The notes below the pieces were generated by a model, which saw only the letters and a program-made list of their open reading frames with translations, was not told the DNA's origin and ran no database searches. DNA of 64,000 bases from Amycolatopsis sp. WAC 01376 (GTDB lineage: Bacteria > Actinomycetota > Actinomycetes > Mycobacteriales > Pseudonocardiaceae), in NCBI RefSeq assembly GCF_003947415.1, contig NZ_QHKL01000006.1:682001-746000 (forward strand), in the 5' to 3' direction. A program made the translations under genes and the position numbers. The first letter of the stretch is position 1; each line of letters starts with the position of its first letter. Shown one piece after another: positions 53,471 to 62,056 of the stretch.

Positions 53471-54175
53471 ATGCGTGTCGCGACTGTGCAGCCGTTCACC
53501 GTCCCCGCGGACCTTTCCGCGAACATCGCCGAACACGCGAGGCTCCTCCGGATCGCGGAAGCCGATCTTTGCGTCTTCCCCGAACTTTCCTTGACCGGTT
53601 TGGAGTTCGAGGCGCTTGCCGCCGACCCCGGCCTGTGGTTGTCCCAGGACGACCCCCGCCTCGATCCGCTTCGGGAGGCGTGCCGGGCCAGTGGTGTCCA
53701 CGCCGTCATCGGGCTCCCGCTCGTGGAGGACGGGCGGCGGTACATCGGTTCGCTCGTCCTCGGACCGACCGGGGAAACCGTTGCCACCTATGCGAAACGC
53801 AATCTGCACAACAGCGAGGAAGAGCTGTTCGAACCGGGCGATCGCCGGGTGATCATCGACGTCGGCGGCAGGCGCCTCGGTCTCGCGATCTGTCTCGATG
53901 CCGCGAATCCGGACCATGCCAGGGAACTCGCCGAAGCCGGCGCCGAGGTCTACGTGCTCAGCGCGCTCTTCAGTGAGGGCCAGGAACAGCGGCTGCTCGA
54001 CCAGGTCGGCGTCGCGGCCGGGTATGGGATGTGGGTCGTGCTTTCCCAGTATTCCGGCAAGACCGGCGGGATGGCCGCGTTCGGCGGCAGCGGGGTCTGG
54101 AAACCCGGAGGCGCCGCCGAGGTGCGGCTCGGCGGCGAGGTCTCCGAATGGGCTTACGCGACGATCAGTTCCTGA
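53471..54175 (+). CDS. Carbon-nitrogen hydrolase (nitrilase superfamily)
   Basis: 234 residues. The E-K-C triad of the nitrilase superfamily is in place: Glu in LCVFPELSLTGLE, Lys in TYAKRNLHNSEEELFEPG and Cys in GLAICLDAANPDHARELAEA. These enzymes hydrolyse amides or nitriles; its short length suits a small amidase. It begins 9 bp after the SRPBCC gene and may continue the sigma operon. Its end overlaps the convergent MFS gene by 22 bp. Confidence 0.9.
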   Translation: MRVATVQPFTVPADLSANIAEHARLLRIAEADLCVFPELSLTGLEFEALAADPGLWLSQDDPRLDPLREACRASGVHAVIGLPLVEDGRRYIGSLVLGPTGETVATYAKRNLHNSEEELFEPGDRRVIIDVGGRRLGLAICLDAANPDHARELAEAGAEVYVLSALFSEGQEQRLLDQVGVAAGYGMWVVLSQYSGKTGGMAAFGGSGVWKPGGAAEVRLGGEVSEWAYATISS

Positions 54176-55563
54176 GTCTTCCGAGCACGTAAAGCCACGG
54201 CCGCGACGAAGACAGCGAGGGCGAGCAGTCCGGCGCTCAACGCGTACGCGGTCCTGTAGCCGCTTGTGAGCGCCTCAGCCATCGCGGTGCCTTCGGCCAG
54301 TAGCGATCCGGTACGGGACGCGGCGGCGGTCGCGAGCACCGCCGTCCCGATCGCCGCGCCGATCTGCTGCGTGGTGTTGATCAGCCCCGAAGCGACCCCG
54401 GTGTCGGCGGCGGTGACGCCGGACATCGCCTGCCCCATCAGCGCCGGCATCGCCGCGCCGAAGCCGACGCCCATCAGGACGAGCGCGGGCAGGACGTCCG
54501 TCGCGTAGTTTCCGTCCGCCTCGACGGTGGCGAGGAAGCCCAGCGCCAGCGCGACCAGCGAAAGCCCGGTGACGAGCACCGTTCGCGCCCCGAAGCGGTG
54601 ATTCAACCGCTCGGCGAAGACCAGCGACATCACCGCGATCGCGAGCGGGGCGGGCAGGAAGGCGAATCCGGTGCTCAGCGCGTCGAGCCGGAGCACGCGC
54701 TGCAAGTAGAGCGCGGTGATGAACTGGAAGCCGAACAGCCCGGCGACCATCAGGACCATCACCGTGTTCGCCCCGGACACCGCCCGGAGCCGGAAGATCC
54801 GCAGCGGCAGCAACGGTTGACGCGCCTTCGCTTGCCGGAGCACGAATCCGGCGAGCAGCAGCAGCGACGCCGTGAGCAGCCCGAGCGTGCGGGCGTCGGC
54901 CCAGGTGTACTCCTCGGCCTTGACGATCGTGTAAACCAGCAGCATCAGTCCGCCGGTGACCAGTCCGGCGCCGGTGACGTCGGTGCCGCCGCGCAGGCCG
55001 GGGCCTCGGTCGTCCGCGAGCAGCCGGACGGCGACCACGACCGCGACCGCGCCGATCGGCAGGTTGACGAAGAACGTCCAGTGCCAGTCGAGCAGCTGGG
55101 TCAGCGTGCCGCCCGCGATGAGCCCGATCGACGAGCCCGCGGCCTGGGTGAAGCTGTAGACGCCGATGGCCTTCGCCCGTGCCCGCGGTTCCGGGTAGAG
55201 GGTGGTGATCATGCCGAGCACCACGGCCGACGCGAGCGCGCCGCCCGCGCCCTGCAGGAAGCGGAACACGATGAGCTGAGCTTGGTCCTGTGCGATTCCG
55301 CAGAGCAGCGAAGCGAGGGTGAACACGCCGAGTCCGGCCAGGAAGACCCGTTTCCGGCCGAGCAGGTCGCCCAGTCTGCCGGACAACAGGAGCAGCCCGG
55401 CGAACGCGATCAGGTAGGCGTTGACCACCCAGGCCAGGGTGGACGGCGTGAAACCGAGGTCGTTCTGGATGGCGGGTAGCGCGACGGCGACGATCGAGCC
55501 GTCGAGGACGACCATCAGCGAGACGGCGCAAAGGACGGCGAGGGCGAGAGCGCGCTGTGGCAT
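54154..55563 (-). CDS. MFS multidrug exporter, DHA2 (EmrB/QacA) family
   Basis: 469 residues with fourteen predicted membrane helices. DHA2 hallmarks are LDGSIVAVALPAIQNDLGFT near the start, LLSGRLGDLLGRKRVFLAGL (loop 2-3 motif) and GSIGLIAGGTLTQLLDWHWT with the drug-proton antiport motif C region. It exports hydrophobic cations or antibiotics by proton exchange. It is divergent from an HxlR regulator, with an inverted repeat in the 98-bp gap, so induction by its substrate is likely. Confidence 0.92.
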   Translation of the reverse strand: MPQRALALAVLCAVSLMVVLDGSIVAVALPAIQNDLGFTPSTLAWVVNAYLIAFAGLLLLSGRLGDLLGRKRVFLAGLGVFTLASLLCGIAQDQAQLIVFRFLQGAGGALASAVVLGMITTLYPEPRARAKAIGVYSFTQAAGSSIGLIAGGTLTQLLDWHWTFFVNLPIGAVAVVVAVRLLADDRGPGLRGGTDVTGAGLVTGGLMLLVYTIVKAEEYTWADARTLGLLTASLLLLAGFVLRQAKARQPLLPLRIFRLRAVSGANTVMVLMVAGLFGFQFITALYLQRVLRLDALSTGFAFLPAPLAIAVMSLVFAERLNHRFGARTVLVTGLSLVALALGFLATVEADGNYATDVLPALVLMGVGFGAAMPALMGQAMSGVTAADTGVASGLINTTQQIGAAIGTAVLATAAASRTGSLLAEGTAMAEALTSGYRTAYALSAGLLALAVFVAAVALRARKTQELIVA

Positions 55564-55586
55564 GAAGAATCCCTTGAAATTCCCAG

Positions 55587-55606
55587 GTGATGCCTTGGTG
55601 CATCAC
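55587..55606. promoter_or_regulatory. Operator candidate between MFS exporter and HxlR genes
   Basis: GTGATGC-CTTGGT-GCATCAC is a perfect 7-bp inverted repeat in the 98-bp divergent region. HxlR dimers bind dyads of this size; blocking here could repress both genes. Confidence 0.55.
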
Positions 55607-55661
55607 TTGTAACAGCGCCCATCTTGTGTGACTCTCTTCCTTGCCGGAAGGAGGCACTTTC

Positions 55662-56063
55662 ATGTCCCAGGGGAACACCGATGTGACCGCGCAGGCCAGG
55701 GTCGTCGATCCGGAAAAACTCGAGGTGTGCACCGTGCTCGAGGTGATCAACCGGATCAGCGGGAAGTGGGCGATCGGCATCCTGCTGGAGGCCACGCGCG
55801 GTCCGGTGCGGTTCACCGAACTGGAGCGGTCGGTGGAGGGGATCAGCAGGCGGATGCTCACGCTGACGTTGCGGAACCTCGAACGCGACGGGCTGCTCGT
55901 GCGCACCGTGTATCCGACGGTGCCGCCGAAGGTGGAGTACGAGGCCACGGCGATGGCGAAGGAGCTGTACGCGTCGCTGAGCGGCTTGCTGAGCTGGGCC
56001 GAGCGCCACCGCGACTCGATCGCCGCGTCCCGCGTCGTCTACGACGAGAAGGTCAGCGCCTGA
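55662..56063 (+). CDS. HxlR family winged-helix regulator
   Basis: 133 residues with GGAGG eight bases before the ATG. The HxlR domain shows EVCTVLEVINRISGKWAIGI, GPVRFTELERSVEGISRRML and LTLTLRNLERDGLLVRTVYP. The Cys near the N-terminal helix is the redox or aldehyde-sensitive position in some members. It probably controls the divergent MFS exporter. Its last 11 bases overlap the convergent DUF6000 gene. Confidence 0.92.
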   Translation: MSQGNTDVTAQARVVDPEKLEVCTVLEVINRISGKWAIGILLEATRGPVRFTELERSVEGISRRMLTLTLRNLERDGLLVRTVYPTVPPKVEYEATAMAKELYASLSGLLSWAERHRDSIAASRVVYDEKVSA

Positions 56064-56634
56064 CGCCTGCCGTGTGCACGGCGCGCTGGACGTGGGAACA
56101 GAGCAGGTCGAAGTACATCTTCTGGAACGGCAGGTCCGTGCTGTTCTTCGCGGACCAGCTTTCCCACAGGCCACCACGCCGCAGATAGCGTGACGTGTAC
56201 GCGGTCGTGAGGTCGGCGTCGACGTTGTGCAGGGCCGCGAGCGCCCACTCCTGGTCGTAACGCAGGTCCGGCCTGGCGAGGTAATGGTCCAGATAGGACA
56301 CGAGGATCTCGGCGTCGGCGATGGTCCCGAACCTCGCCAGCGCGAAGCAGTAGCCCTGCCCGGCGAACACCAAACCGCTTTCCAGGAACAGTTCCCGGAT
56401 GCGCCCGCGCCACGCGGTGCGGCGGTCGACGCCGATGAGCCACGCCGCGGTGATCCGTGGCCGCCAGTCCGCCTCGAACAGCTCTTCGAGTTCGTCGTCG
56501 GTGATCCGCGCGGCGTCCTCGACGAGGTCGCGCAGGAATATCTCGCGTTCGGGTCCGCTCATCATCCCGGCGAAGTTGCCGTGCAGCAGCTTCGAGTACC
56601 GCGTGAGCACGTAGCGGTCGATGGCGTCCGGCAT
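56053..56634 (-). CDS. DUF6000 family protein
   Basis: 193 residues. The pattern fits DUF6000: RYVLTRYSKLLHGNFAGMMS, ELEELFEADWRPRITAAWLI, VFAGQGYCFALARFG and RYDQEWALAALHNVDADLTT. It is predicted to be all-helical and cytosolic. The family is common in actinobacteria and of unknown role. The only regulatory context is its tail-to-tail position with hxlR. Confidence 0.78.
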   Translation of the reverse strand: MPDAIDRYVLTRYSKLLHGNFAGMMSGPEREIFLRDLVEDAARITDDELEELFEADWRPRITAAWLIGVDRRTAWRGRIRELFLESGLVFAGQGYCFALARFGTIADAEILVSYLDHYLARPDLRYDQEWALAALHNVDADLTTAYTSRYLRRGGLWESWSAKNSTDLPFQKMYFDLLCSHVQRAVHTAGVRR

Positions 56635-56656
56635 GCGTTCAGTTTGCCGGAACGAA

Positions 56657-56699
56657 GAAACCGCGGTGCGAGGACGGGGGACCCTCGCACCGCGGTTTC
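56657..56699 (-). terminator. Terminator after the dctA-like gene
   Basis: Perfect 17-base arms (56657-56673, 56683-56699) with a 9-base loop, 15 bp beyond the stop of the transporter gene. On the minus strand the stem is followed by TTCGTTCC. Confidence 0.82.
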
Positions 56700-56713
56700 G
56701 TTCTTGCCGTGCG

Positions 56714-58078
56714 CTACACGCGCGCCACGGCTTTCTCCCTGTCTCCGTCGCTGTCCTCGTGGGGATCCGAGACGTGATCGTCGATCAGGGTGGCTTCGTC
56801 GAACGGTGCCTGCCCGCTGAAGACCTGGTTGGCGCGTTCGCGGTCGAACTCCTTGGTCCAGGTTCCGACCAGAACGGTCGCGACGGCGTTGCCCGCGAAG
56901 TTGGTCAGCGCGCGAGCCTCGGACATGAACCGGTCGATGCCGAGGATGAAGCCGACGCCGTCGACCAGTTCCGGCCGGTGCGACTGGAGCCCGCCGGCGA
57001 GGGTGGCGATCCCGGCGCCACTGACGCCCGCGGCGCCCTTCGACGCGATGATCATGAACAGCAGCAGGGAGATCTGCTCGCCGAGCGACAGCGGCTGGTC
57101 CTGCGCGGTCGCGATGAACAGCGTCGCCATGGTCAGGTAGATGGCCGTGCCGTCGAGGTTGAACGAGTACCCGGTGGGCACGGTGATGCCGACGACGGGC
57201 TTGGAGACCCCGAGGTGCTCCATCTTCGCGATCAGGCGCGGCAGGGCCGACTCGGACGACGAGGTCGACAGGATCAGCAGGAATTCACGGCCGAGATAGC
57301 GGAGCAGGGTGAAGATGTTGATTCGCGCGCCGAGCCACAGCACCGAACCGAGCACGCCGAACACGAACACCAGGCAGGTCAGGTAGAAGCCGATCATGAT
57401 GACGGCGAGGCTGCGCAGCGCGCCCCAGCCGGTCTCTCCGACCACGGCGGCGATCGCGCCGAACGCGCCGACCGGGGCGGCCCACATGATCATCGCCAGG
57501 ATCCGGAACACGAGCCGCTGGATGTGCTCGATGCCGCGGCGGATCGGCTCACCCTTCGTGCCCAGTTTCTGCACGGCGAACCCGGCGAGCAGGGCGACCA
57601 GCAGCGTCTGCAGCACCTGGCCTTCGGTGAACGCGGAACCGAAGCTGGTCGGGATGATGCCGAGCAGGAAGTCGACGGAGCCTTCGCCGCCCTCGGCCTG
57701 CGTGTGCGCTTTCGCGGCGGCGGCCGGGTCGAGATGCAGGCCCTCGCCCGGGTGCAGGAGGTTGCCGACGACGAGGCCGATCGCGAGCGCGAACGTCGAC
57801 ATCATCAGGAAGTAGCCGAGCGACAGCAACCCGACCTTGCCGACCTTCGCGGCCTTCGCCACCGATCCGATGCCGAGCACGATGGTGCAGAAGATGATGG
57901 GGGAGATCATCATCTTGATCAGGTTGACGAAACCGGTGCCGAGAGGCTTGAGTTCCTTGGCCAGATCCGGCGCGGCGAACCCGACGATGACGCCGAGGAC
58001 GACCGCCGCGATCACGGCCAGGTACAGGTAGTGCATCTTGTCTCGGCGACGCGGCGCCGCTTCGGGCGTTGTAGGCAC
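56714..58078 (-). CDS. Dicarboxylate/amino acid:cation symporter, DctA-like
   Basis: 454 residues, GTG start with GGAGG six bases upstream. It has eight transmembrane helices plus two re-entrant hairpins of the DAACS family: MMISPIIFCTIVLGIGSVAK, LILSTSSSESALPRLIAKME (HP1 serine-rich), GYSFNLDGTAIYLTMATLFI (HP2-adjacent, substrate Asn/Asp region) and the late SKGAAGVSGAGIATLAGGLQ. It imports C4-dicarboxylates or acidic amino acids with Na+ or H+. It is divergent from a CitA/CitB-type two-component system that probably regulates it. Confidence 0.92.
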   Translation of the reverse strand: MPTTPEAAPRRRDKMHYLYLAVIAAVVLGVIVGFAAPDLAKELKPLGTGFVNLIKMMISPIIFCTIVLGIGSVAKAAKVGKVGLLSLGYFLMMSTFALAIGLVVGNLLHPGEGLHLDPAAAAKAHTQAEGGEGSVDFLLGIIPTSFGSAFTEGQVLQTLLVALLAGFAVQKLGTKGEPIRRGIEHIQRLVFRILAMIMWAAPVGAFGAIAAVVGETGWGALRSLAVIMIGFYLTCLVFVFGVLGSVLWLGARINIFTLLRYLGREFLLILSTSSSESALPRLIAKMEHLGVSKPVVGITVPTGYSFNLDGTAIYLTMATLFIATAQDQPLSLGEQISLLLFMIIASKGAAGVSGAGIATLAGGLQSHRPELVDGVGFILGIDRFMSEARALTNFAGNAVATVLVGTWTKEFDRERANQVFSGQAPFDEATLIDDHVSDPHEDSDGDREKAVARV

Positions 58079-58241
58079 CTTTGCCTCCAGCTCAGGGGGT
58101 GTTCGTGGGATTGCCGGTCACTATCACCCGGGCAGGTGAGCTGGGTCACGGTTGTGTTCATTGAGTTCGCGCGGATGGTTTCCGGGGAATTCCGGCCGGG
58201 CGCGCTGGGCGACGCCGGTGGCGGTGTGCTGGTATGAGCGG

Positions 58242-59858
58242 GTGCCCTCGACGACGCGGAACCGGACCAGACGCGGCAGTCTCGCCCGCCAGCTGCTGAT
58301 TCTCCAGCTCGTCGTGCTCTTCGTCCTCGTCGCGGCGGGGCTGACCTTCGCCTATCTCGATTCCGTCCGTGCCACCGAACACCGGGCGGAAGACAAGGTG
58401 ATCGCGGTCGCCGAAGCGGTCGCGGACGCGCCAGGGGTACTGGCCGCATTGTCCACATCGGATCCCACTTCGACGTTGCAGCCGTTCGCGCAGAGTGTCC
58501 GCGCGGATACGGACGTGGATTTCGTGACCATCATGGACAAGAACGGAATCCGCTACACGCACCCGAATCCGGAGCTGATCGGCAAGCCGTTCATCGGGAA
58601 CATCGGCGAGGCGCAACGCGGCGCGCGGGTCCTGGAGACCTACGCCGGTTCACTGGGCCCGTCCGAACGCGTCGTGGTGCCGGTGCATGGCGCCGCCGGG
58701 CAGGTCGTCGCGCTGGTGTCGGTCGGCATCACCGTCGAAGCGATCGACGCTGAACTGCGGGAACGGCTGTGGCCGCTGATCGGGGTCGCGGTGGCGGTGC
58801 TGGTGGTCGGCGGGATCGGCAGTTATCTGGTCAGCGCCCGGCTCCGGCGGCAGACCAGGGGGATCGCGCCCGAGGAACTGAGCAACCTGTTCGAGTACCA
58901 CGAAGCCGTCCTGCATTCCGTGCGCGAGGGCCTGCTGCTCGTCGGCGGCGACGGGCGAGTGGTGCTGTGCAACGACGGCGCCCGCGCGCTGCTGGGGGTC
59001 GACGACGACCCGGTCGGCCGGGAACTGTCCTCATTGGACGTTCCTGAGGACCTCGTCGAAGCGTTCACCTCGGGGGAGGAGCGCACCGACGAACTCCACC
59101 TGACCGAGGCCAGGGTGCTGGTCGTCAGCACGGCGCCGGTGCGGGCGCGGGGGAAGGCGATGGGCACCGTCGTGATCCTGCGCGATCACACGGAACTCCA
59201 GGCGCTGACCGGGGAACTGACCACGGTGCGCGGGCTGGCCGAGGCGCTGCGGTCGCAGGCGCACGAGGCGGCGAACCGGCTCCACACCGTCGTTTCGCTG
59301 GTCGAGATCGGCCGCCCCGAACAGGCCGTCGAATTCGCCACCGAGGAGCTCGCGCTGGCGCAGGAACTCACCGACCGCGTGGTCGGCGCGGTCGCCGAAC
59401 CGGTGCTCGCGGCGTTGCTGCTCGGCAAGGCGGCGGAGGCGAGCGAGCGTGGCGTCGAGTTCACGATCACGCCCGACACGGTCATGGAGGACTCGGACAC
59501 CGGCGTCCCGCCGCGAGATCTGGTGACCATCCTCGGGAACCTGATCGACAACGGGATCGACGCCGCGGTGGGGAACGCCGGCGACGGCGGACGGCCCGGG
59601 GTCGAGGTCACCGTGCGCTCCGACCCCGGCGAACTGCTGCTGCGGGTCGCCGACACCGGCCCGGGTGTGGACGACGTCGAGGACGTCTTCCGGCGCGGCT
59701 GGTCGACCAAACCGGAGGACGGGCACGGGCTCGGCTTGGCACTGGTGGGTCAGGCGGTGCGGCGGCACAGTGGGACGATCGACGTCGGCCGCGAAGAGGG
59801 CGCGGTGTTCACTGTGCGCTTGCCACTGAAAGCACCGCCGAAGGAGCCGACACGATGA
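58242..59858 (+). CDS. Sensor histidine kinase, CitA/DcuS family
   Basis: 538 residues from GTG VPSTTRNR. Domain order: membrane helix 1 (LLILQLVVLFVLVAAGLTFA), extracytoplasmic sensor domain of the CitA/DcuS type (about 45-185), membrane helix 2 (LWPLIGVAVAVLVVGGIGSY), PAS domain (HSVREGLLLVGGDGRVVLCN), dimerisation helix with phospho-acceptor His in SQAHEAANRLHTVVSL, and an ATPase with N-box LIDNGIDAA and G-box DGHGLGLALV. Such kinases sense citrate or C4-dicarboxylates. The response regulator follows with overlapping ATGA, and the transporter is divergent. Confidence 0.92.
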   Translation: MPSTTRNRTRRGSLARQLLILQLVVLFVLVAAGLTFAYLDSVRATEHRAEDKVIAVAEAVADAPGVLAALSTSDPTSTLQPFAQSVRADTDVDFVTIMDKNGIRYTHPNPELIGKPFIGNIGEAQRGARVLETYAGSLGPSERVVVPVHGAAGQVVALVSVGITVEAIDAELRERLWPLIGVAVAVLVVGGIGSYLVSARLRRQTRGIAPEELSNLFEYHEAVLHSVREGLLLVGGDGRVVLCNDGARALLGVDDDPVGRELSSLDVPEDLVEAFTSGEERTDELHLTEARVLVVSTAPVRARGKAMGTVVILRDHTELQALTGELTTVRGLAEALRSQAHEAANRLHTVVSLVEIGRPEQAVEFATEELALAQELTDRVVGAVAEPVLAALLLGKAAEASERGVEFTITPDTVMEDSDTGVPPRDLVTILGNLIDNGIDAAVGNAGDGGRPGVEVTVRSDPGELLLRVADTGPGVDDVEDVFRRGWSTKPEDGHGLGLALVGQAVRRHSGTIDVGREEGAVFTVRLPLKAPPKEPTR

Positions 59859-60523
59859 TCAAGGTGCTGGTCGTCGAGGACGAACCGGTGGCCGCGGACG
59901 CGCATCGGGTGTACGTCGAGCGGATGCCCGGTTTCACCGTGTCCGGTGTCGTCCATTCCGGCGGCGACGCGTTGCGGTTCTGCGAACGCGAACCGGTCGA
60001 CCTGGTACTGCTGGACTTCTACCTGCCGGATACGCACGGGCTCGCGGTCTGCCGGTCGCTGCGCGCGGCCGGTCTCCCGATCGACGTCATCGCCGTGACC
60101 TCGGCGCGGGACTTGGCGCTGGTCAAGGCCGCCGTGTCGGTCGGCGTGGTGCAGTACTTGCTGAAGCCGTTCACTTTCGCCTCGCTGCGGGAAAAACTGG
60201 AGCGCTACGCCGAGTTCCACGGCGCTTCGGGCGAGGTCACCGGCCAGGCCGAGATCGACCGCGCGCTCGGCACCCTGCGCACCACCGAGCGGCAGGCGCT
60301 GCCGAAGGGGATGAGCTCGCAGACCCTGGAGGCGATCACCGAGGTCCTCGCCTCGGCCGCGGACGGCCTCTCCGCCGGGGCGGCCGCGACCGCGATCGGC
60401 GCCTCCCGCGTCACCGCGCGCCGCTACCTCGAGTACCTCGCCGACAACGGCCTCGCTCAGCGCGAGCCCCGCTACGGCCAGGTCGGCCGCCCCGAGGTCT
60501 GGTACAAACCGAAAACCGTATAA
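59855..60523 (+). CDS. Response regulator, CitB/DpiA family
   Basis: 222 residues. The receiver domain has the acidic pair EDEP, phospho-acceptor Asp in LVLLDFYLPDTHG, a conserved Thr in AVTSARD and Lys in LLKPFTF. The C-terminal HTH (SAGAAATAIGASRVTARRYL then EYLADNGLA) matches the CitB/DcuR output domain. It should activate dctA on phosphorylation by its partner kinase. Confidence 0.92.
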   Translation: MIKVLVVEDEPVAADAHRVYVERMPGFTVSGVVHSGGDALRFCEREPVDLVLLDFYLPDTHGLAVCRSLRAAGLPIDVIAVTSARDLALVKAAVSVGVVQYLLKPFTFASLREKLERYAEFHGASGEVTGQAEIDRALGTLRTTERQALPKGMSSQTLEAITEVLASAADGLSAGAAATAIGASRVTARRYLEYLADNGLAQREPRYGQVGRPEVWYKPKTV

Positions 60524-60559
60524 CGGCCTATACGTCGGCTCGACGGCTACCTTGGCACC

Positions 60560-60925
60560 GTGAAGATCGGCGAGCTCGCACGGAAGACCGGGGTCAGCGT
60601 CCGGTCGCTGCGCTATTACGAGGAAGAGGGCTTGCTCAGCCCGGGCCGGGAAGGCAACGGCTACCGCGATTTCTGCGAAGGCTCGGTCGAGGCGGTCCTG
60701 CAGATCCGCGGGATGCTCGACGCGGGCCTGCCGGTCAGGCTGATCCGCGAAGTCCTCCCGTACCTCGACGGGCCAGGGGAAGTCCGGCCGAAGGAGCCCT
60801 GCGAGTACATGATCGGCGAGGTCGCGCGGCAGCGGGAAGTGCTCGATCGCCGGATCGCGCTCATGACCCGCAACCGCGACGCCCTCGACGCGTACCTCCA
60901 CGACTTGACCCTCACGCAAATGTGA
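60560..60925 (+). CDS. MerR family regulator
   Basis: 121 residues from a GTG. The MerR HTH is KIGELARKTGVSVRSLRYYE followed by EEGLLSPGREGNGYR; the rest is a dimerisation helix ending in QREVLDRRIALMTRNRDALD. No Cys sensor cluster is present; the single Cys pair (FCEGS, EPCEYM) lies elsewhere. It precedes a quinone-oxidoreductase gene by 18 bp, and its 3' end carries that gene's promoter. It therefore most likely controls its neighbour. Confidence 0.9.
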   Translation: MKIGELARKTGVSVRSLRYYEEEGLLSPGREGNGYRDFCEGSVEAVLQIRGMLDAGLPVRLIREVLPYLDGPGEVRPKEPCEYMIGEVARQREVLDRRIALMTRNRDALDAYLHDLTLTQM

Positions 60926-60937
60926 GGGTTTTAGCGT
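60905..60937 (+). promoter_or_regulatory. MerR-type promoter inside the end of merR
   Basis: -35 TTGACC (60905-60910) overlaps the start of the dyad ACCCTCAC-GCAAAT-GTGAGGGT (60908-60929). It is followed by TTTAGCGT, with a -10 at ~60930-60937. Spacer is 19 to 21 bp depending on the hexamer chosen. The dyad spans the merR stop codon. The downstream ATG is 6-8 bases after the -10, so the mRNA may be leaderless. Confidence 0.65.
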
Positions 60938-60943
60938 GCGGAC

Positions 60944-61894
60944 ATGACTTCGATGCGCGCGCTGCGGCAGAACTCCCTGAATGGTCCCGAAGATCTTCAC
61001 TTGATCACCGACGCACCGGTTCCGGTGCCGGGGCCAGGTGAGCTCCTGCTGAAGGTCACCGCCGCGGGGGTCAACTTCGCTGACGTCATGCAGACGCGGG
61101 GCACGTACGAAAACGGTCCGGAAGCCCCGTACGTCGCCGGGTTCGAGGCTGCCGGGGTGGTCGTCGCCGTGGGGGAGGGGGTGACCGCGCCCGCCATCGG
61201 CGATCACGTCGTCGGGACCGGTGGCGGGGCCTTCGCCGAATACATGGTCATGTCCGCGGCCGGCGCGGTCCCGGTGCCCGAGGGCTGGTCGGACGACCAG
61301 GCGATCGGGCTGATCCTGAACTGGGTCACGGCGCTCGCCGCGCTCAAGCCGCTGGGCAGGCTGGCCGCCGGTGAGACCGTGCTGGTGCAGGCGGCGGCAG
61401 GCGGGGTCGGCCAGGCCGCGGTCCGGCTGGCCAAGCACTACGGGGCGACCGTCATCGGCGCCGCGTCGCCCGACAAGCACGATTCGGTGCGGGCGCTGGG
61501 CGCCGACCGTGTGGTCGGTTACGGCGAGGAGGCGGGGGAGGTGGACCTCGTGCTCGAATCGGTCGGCGGGGCCACGTTCGAGGCCGGCCTCGCCGCCGCC
61601 AAGCGGGTCACCGGACGCGTCGTGGTCTACGGCGTCGCCGGAGGCGAGGTCGCGATCACGAACCGGGACTTGAACTTCCGGCATCAGATCCACGTGATCG
61701 GACTGCACCTCGGCGTTCTGATCGAACATGCGCCCGCGATCTTCGCGGAGTTGATGGACGAACTGCGCGCCCTCATCACCGCCGGTGTCTGCGTGCCGGG
61801 AAATCCGGCGGTGTACGACCTCGCGGACGGGCCGAAGGCGCTCGCGGATCTCGAAGCGCGGGCGACTTCGGGCAAGCTCGCGCTGCGGCCATGA
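60944..61894 (+). CDS. Quinone oxidoreductase / zinc-type alcohol dehydrogenase-like protein
   Basis: 316 residues; ATG at MTSMRALRQ or three codons later. The medium-chain dehydrogenase fold is complete: catalytic GroES domain (GPEAPYVAGFEAAGVVVAVG), Rossmann motif VLVQAAAGGVGQAAVRLAKH and GATVIGAASPDK. Zinc-ligand Cys residues of true alcohol dehydrogenases are missing, which suits NADPH:quinone or enone reductases. With its MerR regulator it resembles stress-inducible detoxification pairs. Confidence 0.9.
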   Translation: MTSMRALRQNSLNGPEDLHLITDAPVPVPGPGELLLKVTAAGVNFADVMQTRGTYENGPEAPYVAGFEAAGVVVAVGEGVTAPAIGDHVVGTGGGAFAEYMVMSAAGAVPVPEGWSDDQAIGLILNWVTALAALKPLGRLAAGETVLVQAAAGGVGQAAVRLAKHYGATVIGAASPDKHDSVRALGADRVVGYGEEAGEVDLVLESVGGATFEAGLAAAKRVTGRVVVYGVAGGEVAITNRDLNFRHQIHVIGLHLGVLIEHAPAIFAELMDELRALITAGVCVPGNPAVYDLADGPKALADLEARATSGKLALRP

Positions 61895-62056
61895 ACGAGG
61901 CTGACCGGGCATAGTCGTATGCGAACACGTGCATGTCAATAGGGCGAAAGTGTTGGTAAATCACCAGCTGTCAGAAGCGACGAAAGTCGGTGCCGGGTCT
62001 CGGCCGGGGCTCCTAAATTCACGAACCATTCCGTTGTCCTCACAAGGAGTGGGTCC

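Noticed and set aside
59750..61939. 729-codon minus-strand frame across the response regulator, MerR and oxidoreductase genes
   Set aside because: It spans three clear plus-strand genes and their promoters; no motif or ribosome site.
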